A model generated the notes under the pieces. It searched no databases. It was not told the DNA's origin and saw only the letters and a program-made list of their open reading frames with translations. A stretch of 7,200 bases of DNA from an uncultured Oscillospiraceae bacterium (GTDB lineage Bacteria > Bacillota > Clostridia > Oscillospirales > Oscillospiraceae): NCBI GenBank assembly GCA_910577525.1, contig CAJTLI010000070.1:1-7200 (forward strand), in the 5' to 3' direction. Below are positions 1 through 6,681 of this stretch, piece after piece (the first letter of the stretch is position 1; every line of letters starts with the position of its first letter). The translations under genes were made by a program, and so were the position numbers.

Positions 1-53
1 TTTCTGTATCATTCCCTCATTATACTACTTTTCCCTCTATTGGTACAGCTTCT
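1..53. mobile_element. Putative insertion-sequence end (left)
   Basis: Positions 37-53 read CTATTGGTACAGCTTCT, and the exact reverse complement is at 7148-7164. Outside this 17-mer the two flanks (1-36 and 7165-7200) differ, as expected for left and right ends of one insertion-sequence type. Recognisable integrase homology starts right after position 53, so the 17-mer looks like the terminal inverted repeat of an element lying to the left. Read on the minus strand, the tip carries TATAAT at 19-24, a possible -10 box for a gene outside the window; the -35 match is poor. The element family cannot be named because its transposase is not visible here. Confidence 0.5.
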
Positions 54-447
54 TATTCCTGCCTTCCGGGAAAAGCTGTTGGAGGCAAGGGACTACCAGA
101 AGGAGTGTAAGCGTCTATGCGGGAAATGCTACAACAAGCAATATCTGGAGTACATCTGTGTAGATGAAATGGGTAACCTGATCTCTCCCCACTACCTAAC
201 ATCCGCTTTCCCCAAACTGCTTGAAAAGAATGGGCTGCGACGCATTAGGTTTCATGACCTTCGCCATAGCTGTGCCTCACTTCTGCTTGCAAACGGTGTT
301 CCTATGAAGCAGATTCAAGAATGGCTGGGACACAGCGACTTCTCGACTACCGCCAACGTCTACGCACATCTGGACTACAATTCCAAGCTGTCCTCTGCTG
401 ACGCAATGGTAAACGGATTGAGCGGTGCTTTGCAGGCAATCAAATAA
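40..447 (+). pseudogene. Tyrosine recombinase (phage/ICE integrase), C-terminal catalytic fragment
   Basis: This is the catalytic half of a lambda-type tyrosine site-specific recombinase, which cuts and rejoins DNA at attachment sites. Numbering from the TTG at 40, visible motifs are HDLRHS at 72-77 (second catalytic Arg at 75), the WLGHSDFSTT block at 95-104 with His98, and the nucleophile Tyr108 in NVYAH. Family members are usually about 350-400 residues. Here the arm-binding and core-binding domains and the first catalytic Arg are missing. Homology begins near position 52 (LIPAF), just inside the putative insertion-sequence end. The frame is open to the window edge, but residues before LIP are hydrophobic and unlike an integrase, so the TTG start is probably not real. 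The gene points at tRNA-Ser about 200 bases away, the usual arrangement for a tRNA-targeted element. The fragment should be inactive unless fused to something outside the window. Confidence 0.85.
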
Positions 448-454
448 CCCCGCA

Positions 455-485
455 GGCGTATTGCAGGCCACGAAGCCAATACGCC
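455..485. other. Hairpin after the integrase gene
   Basis: GGCGTATTG at 455-463 pairs perfectly with CAATACGCC at 477-485 around a 13-base loop. No T-run follows on the plus strand, so it is not a standard terminator. Its place between the integrase stop codon and the tRNA suggests a recombinase-related inverted site or an mRNA 3' stabiliser. Eleven bases further on, GGGTTCGAATC at 496-506 equals the T-arm core of the tRNA-Ser gene in the opposite orientation. Confidence 0.45.
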
Positions 486-522
486 GCTACATAATGGGTT
501 CGAATCACAGCTTCATAGGCGG

Positions 523-557
523 TTTAGGAGAGAACTACGCCGCTTTAGGAGAGAACT
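523..557 (+). repeat. Direct repeat pair TTTAGGAGAGAACT
   Basis: TTTAGGAGAGAACT occurs at 523-536 and again at 544-557, a 21-base period, or two helical turns. The core GGAGAGAACT also appears twice on the far side of the tRNA at 780-789 and 793-802. Short direct repeats beside the attachment site are typical arm-type binding sites of tyrosine integrases. That role is inferred from position. Confidence 0.6.
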
Positions 558-586
558 GGCACATAAATTTCCAATCACCATCCCTC

Positions 587-633
587 AAAAAAGCAAAAAG
601 AAAAGCCTACAAACGGCATAAAACCGCTTGTAG
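587..633 (-). terminator. Rho-independent terminator of tRNA-Ser
   Basis: On the minus strand, CTACAAGCGG pairs over ten base pairs (one G-U) with CCGTTTGTAG across a 7-base loop (stem at 607-616 and 624-633). A T-rich tract follows, corresponding to plus-strand A-runs at 587-604. It lies 13 bases past the CCA end of the tRNA. T-run 641-646 on the plus strand is eight bases from the stem, so weak action in the other direction is possible. Confidence 0.75.
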
Positions 634-645
634 ACTGAACTTTTT

Positions 646-735
646 TGGCGCAGCGGGAGGGATTCGAACCCTCGTGGGATTGCTCCCAAACTGATTTCGA
701 GTCAGCCCCGTTATGACCACTTCGATACCGCTGCG
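646..735 (-). tRNA. tRNA-Ser(CGA), CCA encoded
   Basis: Read on the minus strand, the 5' acceptor strand CGCAGCG (735-729) pairs perfectly with CGCTGCG (655-649), followed by an encoded CCA at 648-646. The anticodon loop is CTCGAAA, giving anticodon CGA for the serine codon UCG, on a five-pair stem with one G-U pair. A long variable arm with a GGGA/TCCC stem, typical of tRNA-Ser, precedes the T-arm GAGGG-TTCGAAT-CCCTC. All arms close, so the gene looks functional. The 3' end faces the integrase remnant, which fits integration of an element at this tRNA. No strong promoter is seen just upstream. Confidence 0.95.
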
Positions 736-779
736 TGTATTTTTCGCAACATCAGCCCTCAAAAAACGCCTCGGAAAAA

Positions 780-802
780 GGAGAGAACTGATGGAGAGAA
801 CT
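780..802 (+). repeat. Second GGAGAGAACT repeat pair
   Basis: GGAGAGAACT occurs at 780-789 and 793-802. The second copy extends to GGAGAGAACTACG (793-805), the same 13 bases as at 527-539 on the other side of the tRNA. All four copies share one orientation. This links both flanks of the tRNA to the same integrase system. Confidence 0.6.
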
Positions 803-832
803 ACGAAAGTTTTTCCTCTTGATGATACCCCC

Positions 833-857
833 AAAGCCTTGAAAAATCAAGGTTTTT
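833..857 (+). terminator. Candidate rho-independent terminator
   Basis: CCTTGA (837-842) and TCAAGG (847-852) form a six-pair stem with an AAAA loop, extended by further pairs at 833-836, and TTTTT follows at 853-857. It would stop plus-strand transcription, perhaps read-through from the integrase side, since no plus-strand gene ends just before it. Confidence 0.55.
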
Positions 858-866
858 AGAAAAGCC

Positions 867-925
867 GTTCCAAAGTGGTCACTCGTTTTCGAGCCAGCCA
901 TGCTATGACCACACTGATACCGCTG
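867..925 (-). pseudogene. Decayed tRNA-Ser 5' half
   Basis: Plus-strand positions 891-925 match the 5' half of the tRNA-Ser gene (acceptor to anticodon loop) at about 28 of 35 bases, in the same orientation, including the shared blocks TATGACCAC and GATACCGCTG. The anticodon loop CTCGAAA is kept but its stem no longer pairs. Beyond it (867-890) similarity to the variable and T arms is lost, and there is no 3' acceptor strand. It is a relic, either from a past integration event or from a decayed tandem tRNA duplicate. Confidence 0.65.
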
Positions 926-973
926 AATCCCAGATTCTGCATTATTGAGCGGCTGCCATATACCTGCGGAACT

Positions 974-1100
974 GCCTGTTTCTAAAGAAGCACTGATGAA
1001 ATGCGTCTGCGGCATCCTGCGGATATTTTGCGCCATAACTTTGTTGCGGTTTCTTGAAATAAACACAATGATTCCTGCAAATTCGCGCCGCATTCTGACG
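974..1100 (-). repeat. Dispersed repeat, diverged copy 1
   Basis: The core at 1043-1081, read on the minus strand, matches 6127-6165 on the plus strand at 35 of 39 bases. Similarity continues more weakly to a CCTGTTTC-type end near 974-982. Translated, the two copies share EFAGIIVFISRNRN versus DFAGTIVVISRNHN, so short spurious proteins may be annotated from it. The outer edges are approximate. The rest of 926-1300 holds no gene I can support; open frames across it (for example minus-strand 942-1601) join this repeat to antisense of the membrane-protein gene. Confidence 0.6.
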
Positions 1101-1151
1101 CAAAATTTCTTTGCAGCCTGCTCTTGCCGATTGAATCAGTCCTTCCCTAAT

Positions 1152-1180
1152 AAAATACCTTATCTTCTCGGAAATGTCAA
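1152..1180 (-). promoter_or_regulatory. Candidate sigma-A promoter reading toward the repeat and tRNA
   Basis: On the minus strand, TTGACA (1180-1175) is followed by a 17-base spacer and TATTTT (1157-1152). The -35 box is perfect and the -10 box moderate. A transcript would run through repeat copy 1 and the tRNA relic toward tRNA-Ser, about 420 bases away. No protein gene follows directly. Confidence 0.35.
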
Positions 1181-1242
1181 GGGACCTGAGAAGAGATATT
1201 GCTTCCCATGCAGAAAAAATGGACAGCCGGCGTTGAAGAACT

Positions 1243-1288
1243 ATAAAAACCCCTGCCAGTTCACAAATGGACCAGCAAGGGTTTTTAT
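1243..1288 (-). terminator. Terminator of the glycosyltransferase/membrane-protein operon
   Basis: ATAAAAACCC at 1243-1252 pairs with GGGTTTTTAT at 1279-1288, with further pairing inside. On the minus strand the stem ends in GGGGTTTTTAT, a T-run typical of intrinsic termination. It begins 12 bases after the stop codon at 1301-1303. The arms are nearly symmetric, so it may work in both directions. Confidence 0.8.
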
Positions 1289-1300
1289 ATTGCAGGTTTT

Positions 1301-2395
1301 CTAGCTGGCACGCCTCATAGATGTGGTCTGAATATCGTGCCTGAGCAGTTTTTTGGGAACATTGCGCACCAAGGCGGTCCGGCGGACCATCCGCCCAACG
1401 AACAGGATAAGAGCTGTGATGATCAATATGAGATAGCAGTTCAGCGTTCGAGTGAGGATCATGGCGGGCGCCACCAGCGCCTCGCCATAGATCAGCAGGA
1501 ATCCCCGGAGAAACACATTCTCCGCAGCTCCAGCGGAGCCGGGCAGGGGAAGATATCCCACCGCGACAGAGCAGAGGGCCTGCAACGCCGCGATCTCCCA
1601 TAAAGAATACCCGGACAGGCCATAAGCCCGGTATACCACGTAGGGTATTGCATAGGAACAGGCCAGCTGCACCATGCTCAGCCCGACCACTTGAACCAGC
1701 AAAATCGGAGCGCGTCGGATCAGCTGTGCGCCTCTGCGGTACTCCCGGAGGTGCTCATCCGCCATTTTCTCCAAACCCGTCCGGTCCAAGGCGGGGTATA
1801 TCCTGGCCGCCAGGGCGATGCAGCCAAAAAGCAGCCGCCGGGCAGGGCCGGGAAGGAAGAGAAACAGGAACATGGCCGCATCCATCACGGCCAAAATCAC
1901 CAGTCCGAGGCCCAGCAGCAGCCCAAGCTGACCACCCAGCCCCTCGGTGAGATTTCCCGCGAAAAACAGGGCGGCGATCCCCCAAAGCATGGCGGCGGTG
2001 TTATAGCCGATTGTTACCAGCAGCATATCCAGCGCCCCGGAGGCCACCGGCGTGCCGTCCCGGCTCATGGCAAGCACCTGAGCGGGCTGTCCGCCGGAGG
2101 AGGAGGGGGTAATGATGCTGAAGAAATAGCCAGTGCAGGAATAGTAGACGCACCGGCGGAAGGGCTGAGCGCAGCCCAAAGCGCGCAGGATGGAGTGGGT
2201 AGCCGCCGCCTCACAACAGATAAAGAGCGCCATCAGGAGCGGGCCCAGCAGAAGCACCCGCCAATCGGCGCCGAACAAGGCGGTGGCCAGCTGTCCGGGC
2301 GTCTGATCCTTGAAAATGGCGTACACTGTCCAGGCAAGCAGAACCAGAACAGCTCCAGTGCACAGTATCGTTTTCCACCGTTTTTTCACGCGCAC
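1301..2395 (-). CDS. Flippase-like / lysylphosphatidylglycerol synthase TM-domain membrane protein
   Basis: A 364-residue integral membrane protein of the family shared by the transmembrane half of MprF, YbhN and related lipid flippase-like proteins (PF03706 type). Hydrophobic segments lie near residues 10-28, 47-66, 84-96, 123-146, 156-182, 230-256, 266-288 and 305-335. Family marks are the TPSSSGGQP block at 96-104 and the PLPGSAGAAE block at 283-292. There is no C-terminal aminoacyl-transferase domain, so it should not aminoacylate lipids. It overlaps the upstream glycosyltransferase: the GTG at 2395-2393 gives a 10-base overlap, and a second GTG at 2389-2387 gives a 4-base GTGA overlap with the upstream TGA and may be the true start. 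Co-translation with a glycolipid glycosyltransferase suggests a role in moving or handling glycolipids across the membrane. That role and the substrate are inferred. Confidence 0.85.
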   Translation of the reverse strand: MRVKKRWKTILCTGAVLVLLAWTVYAIFKDQTPGQLATALFGADWRVLLLGPLLMALFICCEAAATHSILRALGCAQPFRRCVYYSCTGYFFSIITPSSSGGQPAQVLAMSRDGTPVASGALDMLLVTIGYNTAAMLWGIAALFFAGNLTEGLGGQLGLLLGLGLVILAVMDAAMFLFLFLPGPARRLLFGCIALAARIYPALDRTGLEKMADEHLREYRRGAQLIRRAPILLVQVVGLSMVQLACSYAIPYVVYRAYGLSGYSLWEIAALQALCSVAVGYLPLPGSAGAAENVFLRGFLLIYGEALVAPAMILTRTLNCYLILIITALILFVGRMVRRTALVRNVPKKLLRHDIQTTSMRRAS

Positions 2396-3459
2396 ACCCG
2401 TCTCTCCCCGGCAAGCGCCCGCACCACCGCGCAGGCTGCCGTGCGGCTCAGGGTGGCGGCCACCTCGTCCATGGAGCGCTCCATGGACGACAGCGCCTCG
2501 TCGTCATAAATTGTCTCAGAAATGGCGGCCAGACAGGCGCTCTCCTCCTTGGCAACAATGCGGGCCATGCCCCGGCGCACCAGGAAGTCGGCGTTCTCCT
2601 GCTCCTGCTTCAGGAAGGGCTGCCACGCCAGTATGGGCAGACGGGCGGCGATGGCCTCAAAACAGGTGATGCCGCCGGGTTTGGACAGCATCAGGCAGGC
2701 CCGGGCCATGTATTTTTCCACCTCTTCGGTGAAAGGCACCGCCTCAATATTGGCGTACCTTCCGTCCAGGCGGTGGAACAGCTTCTCATTGTGCCCGGTG
2801 AGAATGGTGGTATGAACCCCAGGCAGGGCGTTCAGCGCCTGATAGAAGCTGTCCCGCCGGGGCATCAGGCCAAGGCCACCCCCCATGATGAGCAACTCCC
2901 TGCGCCGGGTACTCTCGCGCCGGGCGGGGCGGAAGCGTCCGCTTACCGGAATGCCGGACACTACAATGGTCCTGGGGTCCACGCCCTTGGCGATAAATCC
3001 CTGCCGGACAGCCTCCTCCGCCACCAAGTAACAGTCGGTGCCCGCGTGAATCCACTCGCTGTGACAGGTCACGTCAGTGACGCAGGTGAGCAGCGGAAGG
3101 CCGGACAGGCCCTCCTCCTTGTATTGAGCCATGGCGGCGGAGCAGATGGGGTGGGTGGACAGCACCACATCAGGCCGGCGTTCCTCCAGGAGCTGAGCCA
3201 GACCGCCCAGCAGCTCGTCGCCCCGGCTGTCCCCGGTATTGTTGGCCGTGAGATCGTGGTAAAGGTTATAGAAGACTCCGCCGTAAGTGACCAGCACGTT
3301 GAACCACCAATATCTGGCGGAAGCCTGCCCGGGCAGAGCATATTCAAACAGGTCAACAATTTCCACATGGTGTCCGTCCTGGCCCAGCTGCTCCTGGAGC
3401 GCCCGGGCGGCGGACAGGTGGCCCATGCCGAATTTCCCTGTCAGGATCAAAACGTTCAT
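2386..3459 (-). CDS. MGDG synthase/UgtP-type glycosyltransferase
   Basis: A 357-residue GT28-type glycosyltransferase resembling MGDG synthases and the bacterial processive diacylglycerol glucosyltransferase. The family transfers a sugar from a UDP-sugar to diacylglycerol at the cytoplasmic face of the membrane. The N-terminal acceptor half shows GMGHLSAARAL (11-21), STHP (101-104) and TDV (128-130). The C-terminal donor half shows GGG (193-195), KPGG (260-263), Glu268 and the QEQEN stretch at 285-289. The length is slightly below the usual 370-400. The ATG at 3459-3457 is preceded by AGAGGAGG with an 8-base gap, and a strong promoter lies about 55 bases upstream. It is the first gene of an operon with the flippase-like gene. 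The sugar and acceptor cannot be read from sequence; peptidoglycan MurG is a more distant alternative and lacks this GMGH arrangement. Confidence 0.88.
   Translation of the reverse strand: MNVLILTGKFGMGHLSAARALQEQLGQDGHHVEIVDLFEYALPGQASARYWWFNVLVTYGGVFYNLYHDLTANNTGDSRGDELLGGLAQLLEERRPDVVLSTHPICSAAMAQYKEEGLSGLPLLTCVTDVTCHSEWIHAGTDCYLVAEEAVRQGFIAKGVDPRTIVVSGIPVSGRFRPARRESTRRRELLIMGGGLGLMPRRDSFYQALNALPGVHTTILTGHNEKLFHRLDGRYANIEAVPFTEEVEKYMARACLMLSKPGGITCFEAIAARLPILAWQPFLKQEQENADFLVRRGMARIVAKEESACLAAISETIYDDEALSSMERSMDEVAATLSRTAACAVVRALAGERRVCA
2465..2490. repeat. 26-base perfect palindrome inside the glycosyltransferase gene
   Basis: TCGTCCATGGAGC at 2465-2477 is followed with no spacer by its exact reverse complement to 2490. 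The flanking bases do not extend it. On the coding strand it encodes SSMERSMDE near residues 324-332, in the non-conserved C-terminal tail. It would form a strong mRNA hairpin or could bind a dimeric protein. Confidence 0.9.
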
Positions 3460-3515
3460 GGATGATGCCTCCTCTAATCAGCACCGCAAGAGTATCTCTT
3501 GTTTTCACGGTTTTG

Positions 3516-3543
3516 ATTATAAAGGATAAATCTTGTGTTTCAA
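3516..3543 (-). promoter_or_regulatory. Sigma-A promoter of the glycosyltransferase operon
   Basis: On the minus strand, TTGAAA (3543-3538), a 16-base spacer, then a perfect TATAAT (3521-3516). The predicted start near 3509 gives a leader of about 50 bases ending in the AGAGGAGG site. Just upstream, TTCTTAA at 3553-3559 and TTAAGAA at 3567-3573 form an AT-only hairpin of unknown role. Confidence 0.75.
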
Positions 3544-3688
3544 GTGAGCTGCTTCTTAAGTTTTTTTTAAGAATTTTCGTCCACCTTATTCCTGTTGTTC
3601 AAAAATGTACACCCTACGCCGCCAAGAGCGGGCATTTCTATCACTTTTTTCCTTTCCATTATATACAATTCCAAGCTTTGCAAGCGTG

Positions 3689-3850
3689 ATGGTTTTGTTT
3701 CAGAAACACGGCATGGAGTTTTTCGCGGAGAAATTCGACCCATCCACGCCCATGGGCCGGACCATGCCGAAACACCTGCATCGTGTGCCTGCTGGAACGG
3801 GAAGCCGCTGGCCCGTTTCATTTATGCGGGACAAGATTTTTAACGCCTGC
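3689..3850 (+). pseudogene. Serine recombinase resolvase-domain fossil (frameshifted)
   Basis: The frame from 3689 reads HGMEFFAEKFDPSTPMGRTM (about 3707-3766), very close to the resolvase-domain motif EKFDTSTPMGRAM of large serine recombinases. The frame then loses similarity, but a shifted frame gives CIVCLLERE, matching the family's IVASFAQLERE segment. The first frame resumes with MRDKIFNAC (3824-3850), matching the RVRDKMFELA segment. The spacing between GRTM and RDK is about the family's usual 20 residues, which points to two compensating frameshifts rather than chance. The N-terminal catalytic serine region and the DNA-binding and coiled-coil domains are absent. It is a dead remnant of an integrated element, lying in the otherwise geneless strip 3544-3935. 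Confidence 0.7.
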
Positions 3851-3935
3851 TTGAAGAAATCTCCAAATCAATCGCCTGCGGCGTTTCGCGGCAAAATCCT
3901 GCTGTAAATTTTCTTGACTTTTCTCCTCCTGGGTC

Positions 3936-3964
3936 TTGCCTCACGGGGGGAAAGGCGGTAGAAT
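3936..3964 (+). promoter_or_regulatory. Probable promoter of the aminopeptidase/regulator pair
   Basis: TTGCCT (3936-3941), a 17-base spacer, then TAGAAT (3959-3964), followed about 50 bases later by the start codon. TTGACT at 3914-3919 is an alternative -35, but no good -10 box sits at the right distance. Confidence 0.5.
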
Positions 3965-4013
3965 GGCTGAGAACACCGGGGCCGTCCGGCCCAACCCATA
4001 AGGAGGATGTCAC

Positions 4014-5369
<1,356 letters not shown>

Positions 5370-5375
5370 CCCGCT

Positions 5376-6068
5376 GTGAAAATTCTCATTGTGGAGGACG
5401 ACCGCCCTCTGTCCGACTCCCTCCGGGCCCTGCTGGAGGACCGGGGCTATGAGGTGGAGGCCGCCTACGACGGCGAGACCGGAGTCCGGCGCGCCTTGCC
5501 GGGGGAGCACGGCCTCATCATCCTGGATGTAATGCTTCCGGTGCTGGACGGCTGGCAGGCGGCCCGCCGCCTTCGGGCAGCAGGCTGTACTGTTCCCATC
5601 CTCATGCTCACCGCCCGGTCGGAGCTGGAGGACCGGGTGGAGGGGCTCAACGCCGGGGCGGACTACTACCTGGCCAAGCCCTTTGACACCCGGGAGCTGC
5701 TGGCCTGCGTCAACGCCCTGCTCCGCCGTCAGGGCGGGCAGGAGGATCAGCTGGCCTTCGGCGGCACGGTGCTGGATCCGGCCTCCTCCACCCTGGCCTG
5801 CGGGGAGAGGTGGGTGCGCCTGTCCGCCCGGGAGCTCGGCGTGATGCGCTGCCTCATGCAGGCCAAAGGGCGCAGCCTGACTAAGGAGACCATTCTGAAC
5901 CGTGTGTGGGGCCCCGGCTCCAACGCGGTGGAGAACCATGTGGAGGTCTATGTGGGCTTCCTGCGGAAAAAGCTGGCCAGTGTCGGCTCCGGCGTGCGCA
6001 TCGAGGCCGTCCGGCGGCTGGGGTATCATCTGGCGTCGGCAGAGGGACAGCCCGCAGCCTCTCCGTGA
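5376..6068 (+). CDS. OmpR/PhoB-family response regulator
   Basis: A 230-residue two-component DNA-binding regulator. The receiver domain (1-115) has the acidic pair Asp8-Asp9, phospho-acceptor Asp51 in LDVMLP, Thr79 and Lys101 in AKPF, so it should be phosphorylatable. The winged-helix domain (about 130-222) shows the recognition-helix region VENHVEVYVGFLRKKL and the RRLGYHL wing. The start is a GTG only six bases after the aminopeptidase stop and lacks a good ribosome site, suggesting translational coupling. No sensor histidine kinase follows: 18 bases past the stop a MITE-like repeat begins. The partner kinase must be elsewhere, or it has been lost. Its target is not shown by the sequence. 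Confidence 0.93.
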   Translation: MKILIVEDDRPLSDSLRALLEDRGYEVEAAYDGETGVRRALPGEHGLIILDVMLPVLDGWQAARRLRAAGCTVPILMLTARSELEDRVEGLNAGADYYLAKPFDTRELLACVNALLRRQGGQEDQLAFGGTVLDPASSTLACGERWVRLSARELGVMRCLMQAKGRSLTKETILNRVWGPGSNAVENHVEVYVGFLRKKLASVGSGVRIEAVRRLGYHLASAEGQPAASP

Positions 6069-6085
6069 CCGGCTTGTGATCTTAG

Positions 6086-6221
6086 AGCCTGTTTATTATC
6101 TCGAAGAATGCCAGCTGCCGAGGGATTTTGCAGGAACCATTGTGGTTATTTCAAGAAATCACAACGAGGCATGGCGGAAAAACACCCGCCAAATGGCGTT
6201 TTGAGAGATGTTAAACAGGCT
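6086..6221 (+). mobile_element. MITE-like repeat with 10-base inverted ends (copy 2)
   Basis: AGCCTGTTTA at 6086-6095 and TAAACAGGCT at 6212-6221 are perfect terminal inverted repeats of a 136-base non-coding element. Its core at 6127-6165 matches the inverted copy at 1043-1081 at 35 of 39 bases. No convincing target duplication is visible. It lies between the response regulator and the promoter of the metalloregulator gene. Two short frames through it (6108-6296, and one giving DFAGTIVVISRN) are repeat sequence, not credible genes. Confidence 0.7.
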
Positions 6222-6222
6222 T

Positions 6223-6257
6223 TTGGCATTGCCAAGCGGGCGGTTTTATGTTATAGT
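6223..6257 (+). promoter_or_regulatory. Promoter with overlapping palindrome, metalloregulator gene
   Basis: TTGCCA (6229-6234), a 17-base spacer and TATAGT (6252-6257) form a good sigma-A promoter 45 bases before the start codon. The inverted repeat TTGGC-ATT-GCCAA at 6223-6235 covers the -35 box and begins one base after the MITE end. It could be an operator for autoregulation, but it does not clearly match a known DtxR or MntR site. Confidence 0.55.
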
Positions 6258-6301
6258 ACGGACAGAAAACTGGAAACCCCATCCATTCAGGAGTGAGCGC
6301 A

Positions 6302-6676
6302 TTGAACATCCATGAATCCGCTGAAAACTATCTGGAGGCCATCCTGGCCCTGGGGGAAAAGGGCCCCGTGCGGTCCATCGACGTGGCCCAGCATCTGGGC
6401 TTCTCCAAGCCCAGCGTCAGCCGGGCCATGAGCCTGCTTCGGGAGGGGGGCTTTGTGGTCATGGACCAGGGGGGCTTTCTCACCCTCACCGGCGACGGCC
6501 TGGAGATCGCCCGGCGCATCTATGAGCGGCACCTGCTGCTCACCAAGTGGCTGATCCACCTGGGCGTATCGGAGGACATAGCCGCCCGGGACGCCTGCCG
6601 CATTGAGCACGACGTCAGTGTGGAGTCCTTTGACGCGCTGCGGGACCACATTAACCGGGATATGGGCATCGAATGA
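6302..6676 (+). CDS. DtxR/MntR-family metal-dependent transcriptional regulator
   Basis: A small cytosolic repressor-type regulator that binds DNA as a dimer when loaded with iron or manganese. A winged helix (about residues 5-65 here) is followed by the helical metal-binding and dimerisation domain; no SH3-like domain is present, as in MntR. The CRIEH segment (6596-6610) has the Cys-x-x-Glu-His pattern of iron-type DtxR/IdeR, where MntR has Glu instead of Cys, and the His of YERH is kept. The N-terminal ligand (Met in DtxR, Asp in MntR) is Asn in SAENYLEAI. I chose TTG at 6302 because AGGAG at 6289-6293 is eight bases upstream of it. The GTG at 6293 overlaps that site and would add only three residues. 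At 124 residues it is shorter than MntR (142). No metal transporter is nearby, so its targets are unknown. Confidence 0.87.
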   Translation: MNIHESAENYLEAILALGEKGPVRSIDVAQHLGFSKPSVSRAMSLLREGGFVVMDQGGFLTLTGDGLEIARRIYERHLLLTKWLIHLGVSEDIAARDACRIEHDVSVESFDALRDHINRDMGIE

Positions 6677-6681
6677 CAAAA

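Noticed and set aside
425..694. 89-codon plus-strand open frame after the integrase
   Set aside because: It runs through the hairpin, the direct repeats and into the tRNA gene, so it is not a protein gene.
523..802. CRISPR-like array of the GGAGAGAACT repeats
   Set aside because: Repeats are only 10-14 bases, there are four copies with irregular spacing of 21, 232 and 13 bases, and a tRNA lies between them; no cas gene is present.
942..1601. 219-codon minus-strand open frame
   Set aside because: It joins dispersed-repeat sequence, the operon terminator and a shifted frame of the membrane-protein gene; no domain, start signal or family match is visible.
1691..2509. 272-codon plus-strand open frame
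   Set aside because: Antisense to the flippase-like gene, rich in Gln, Gly and His, with no ribosome site or recognisable domain.
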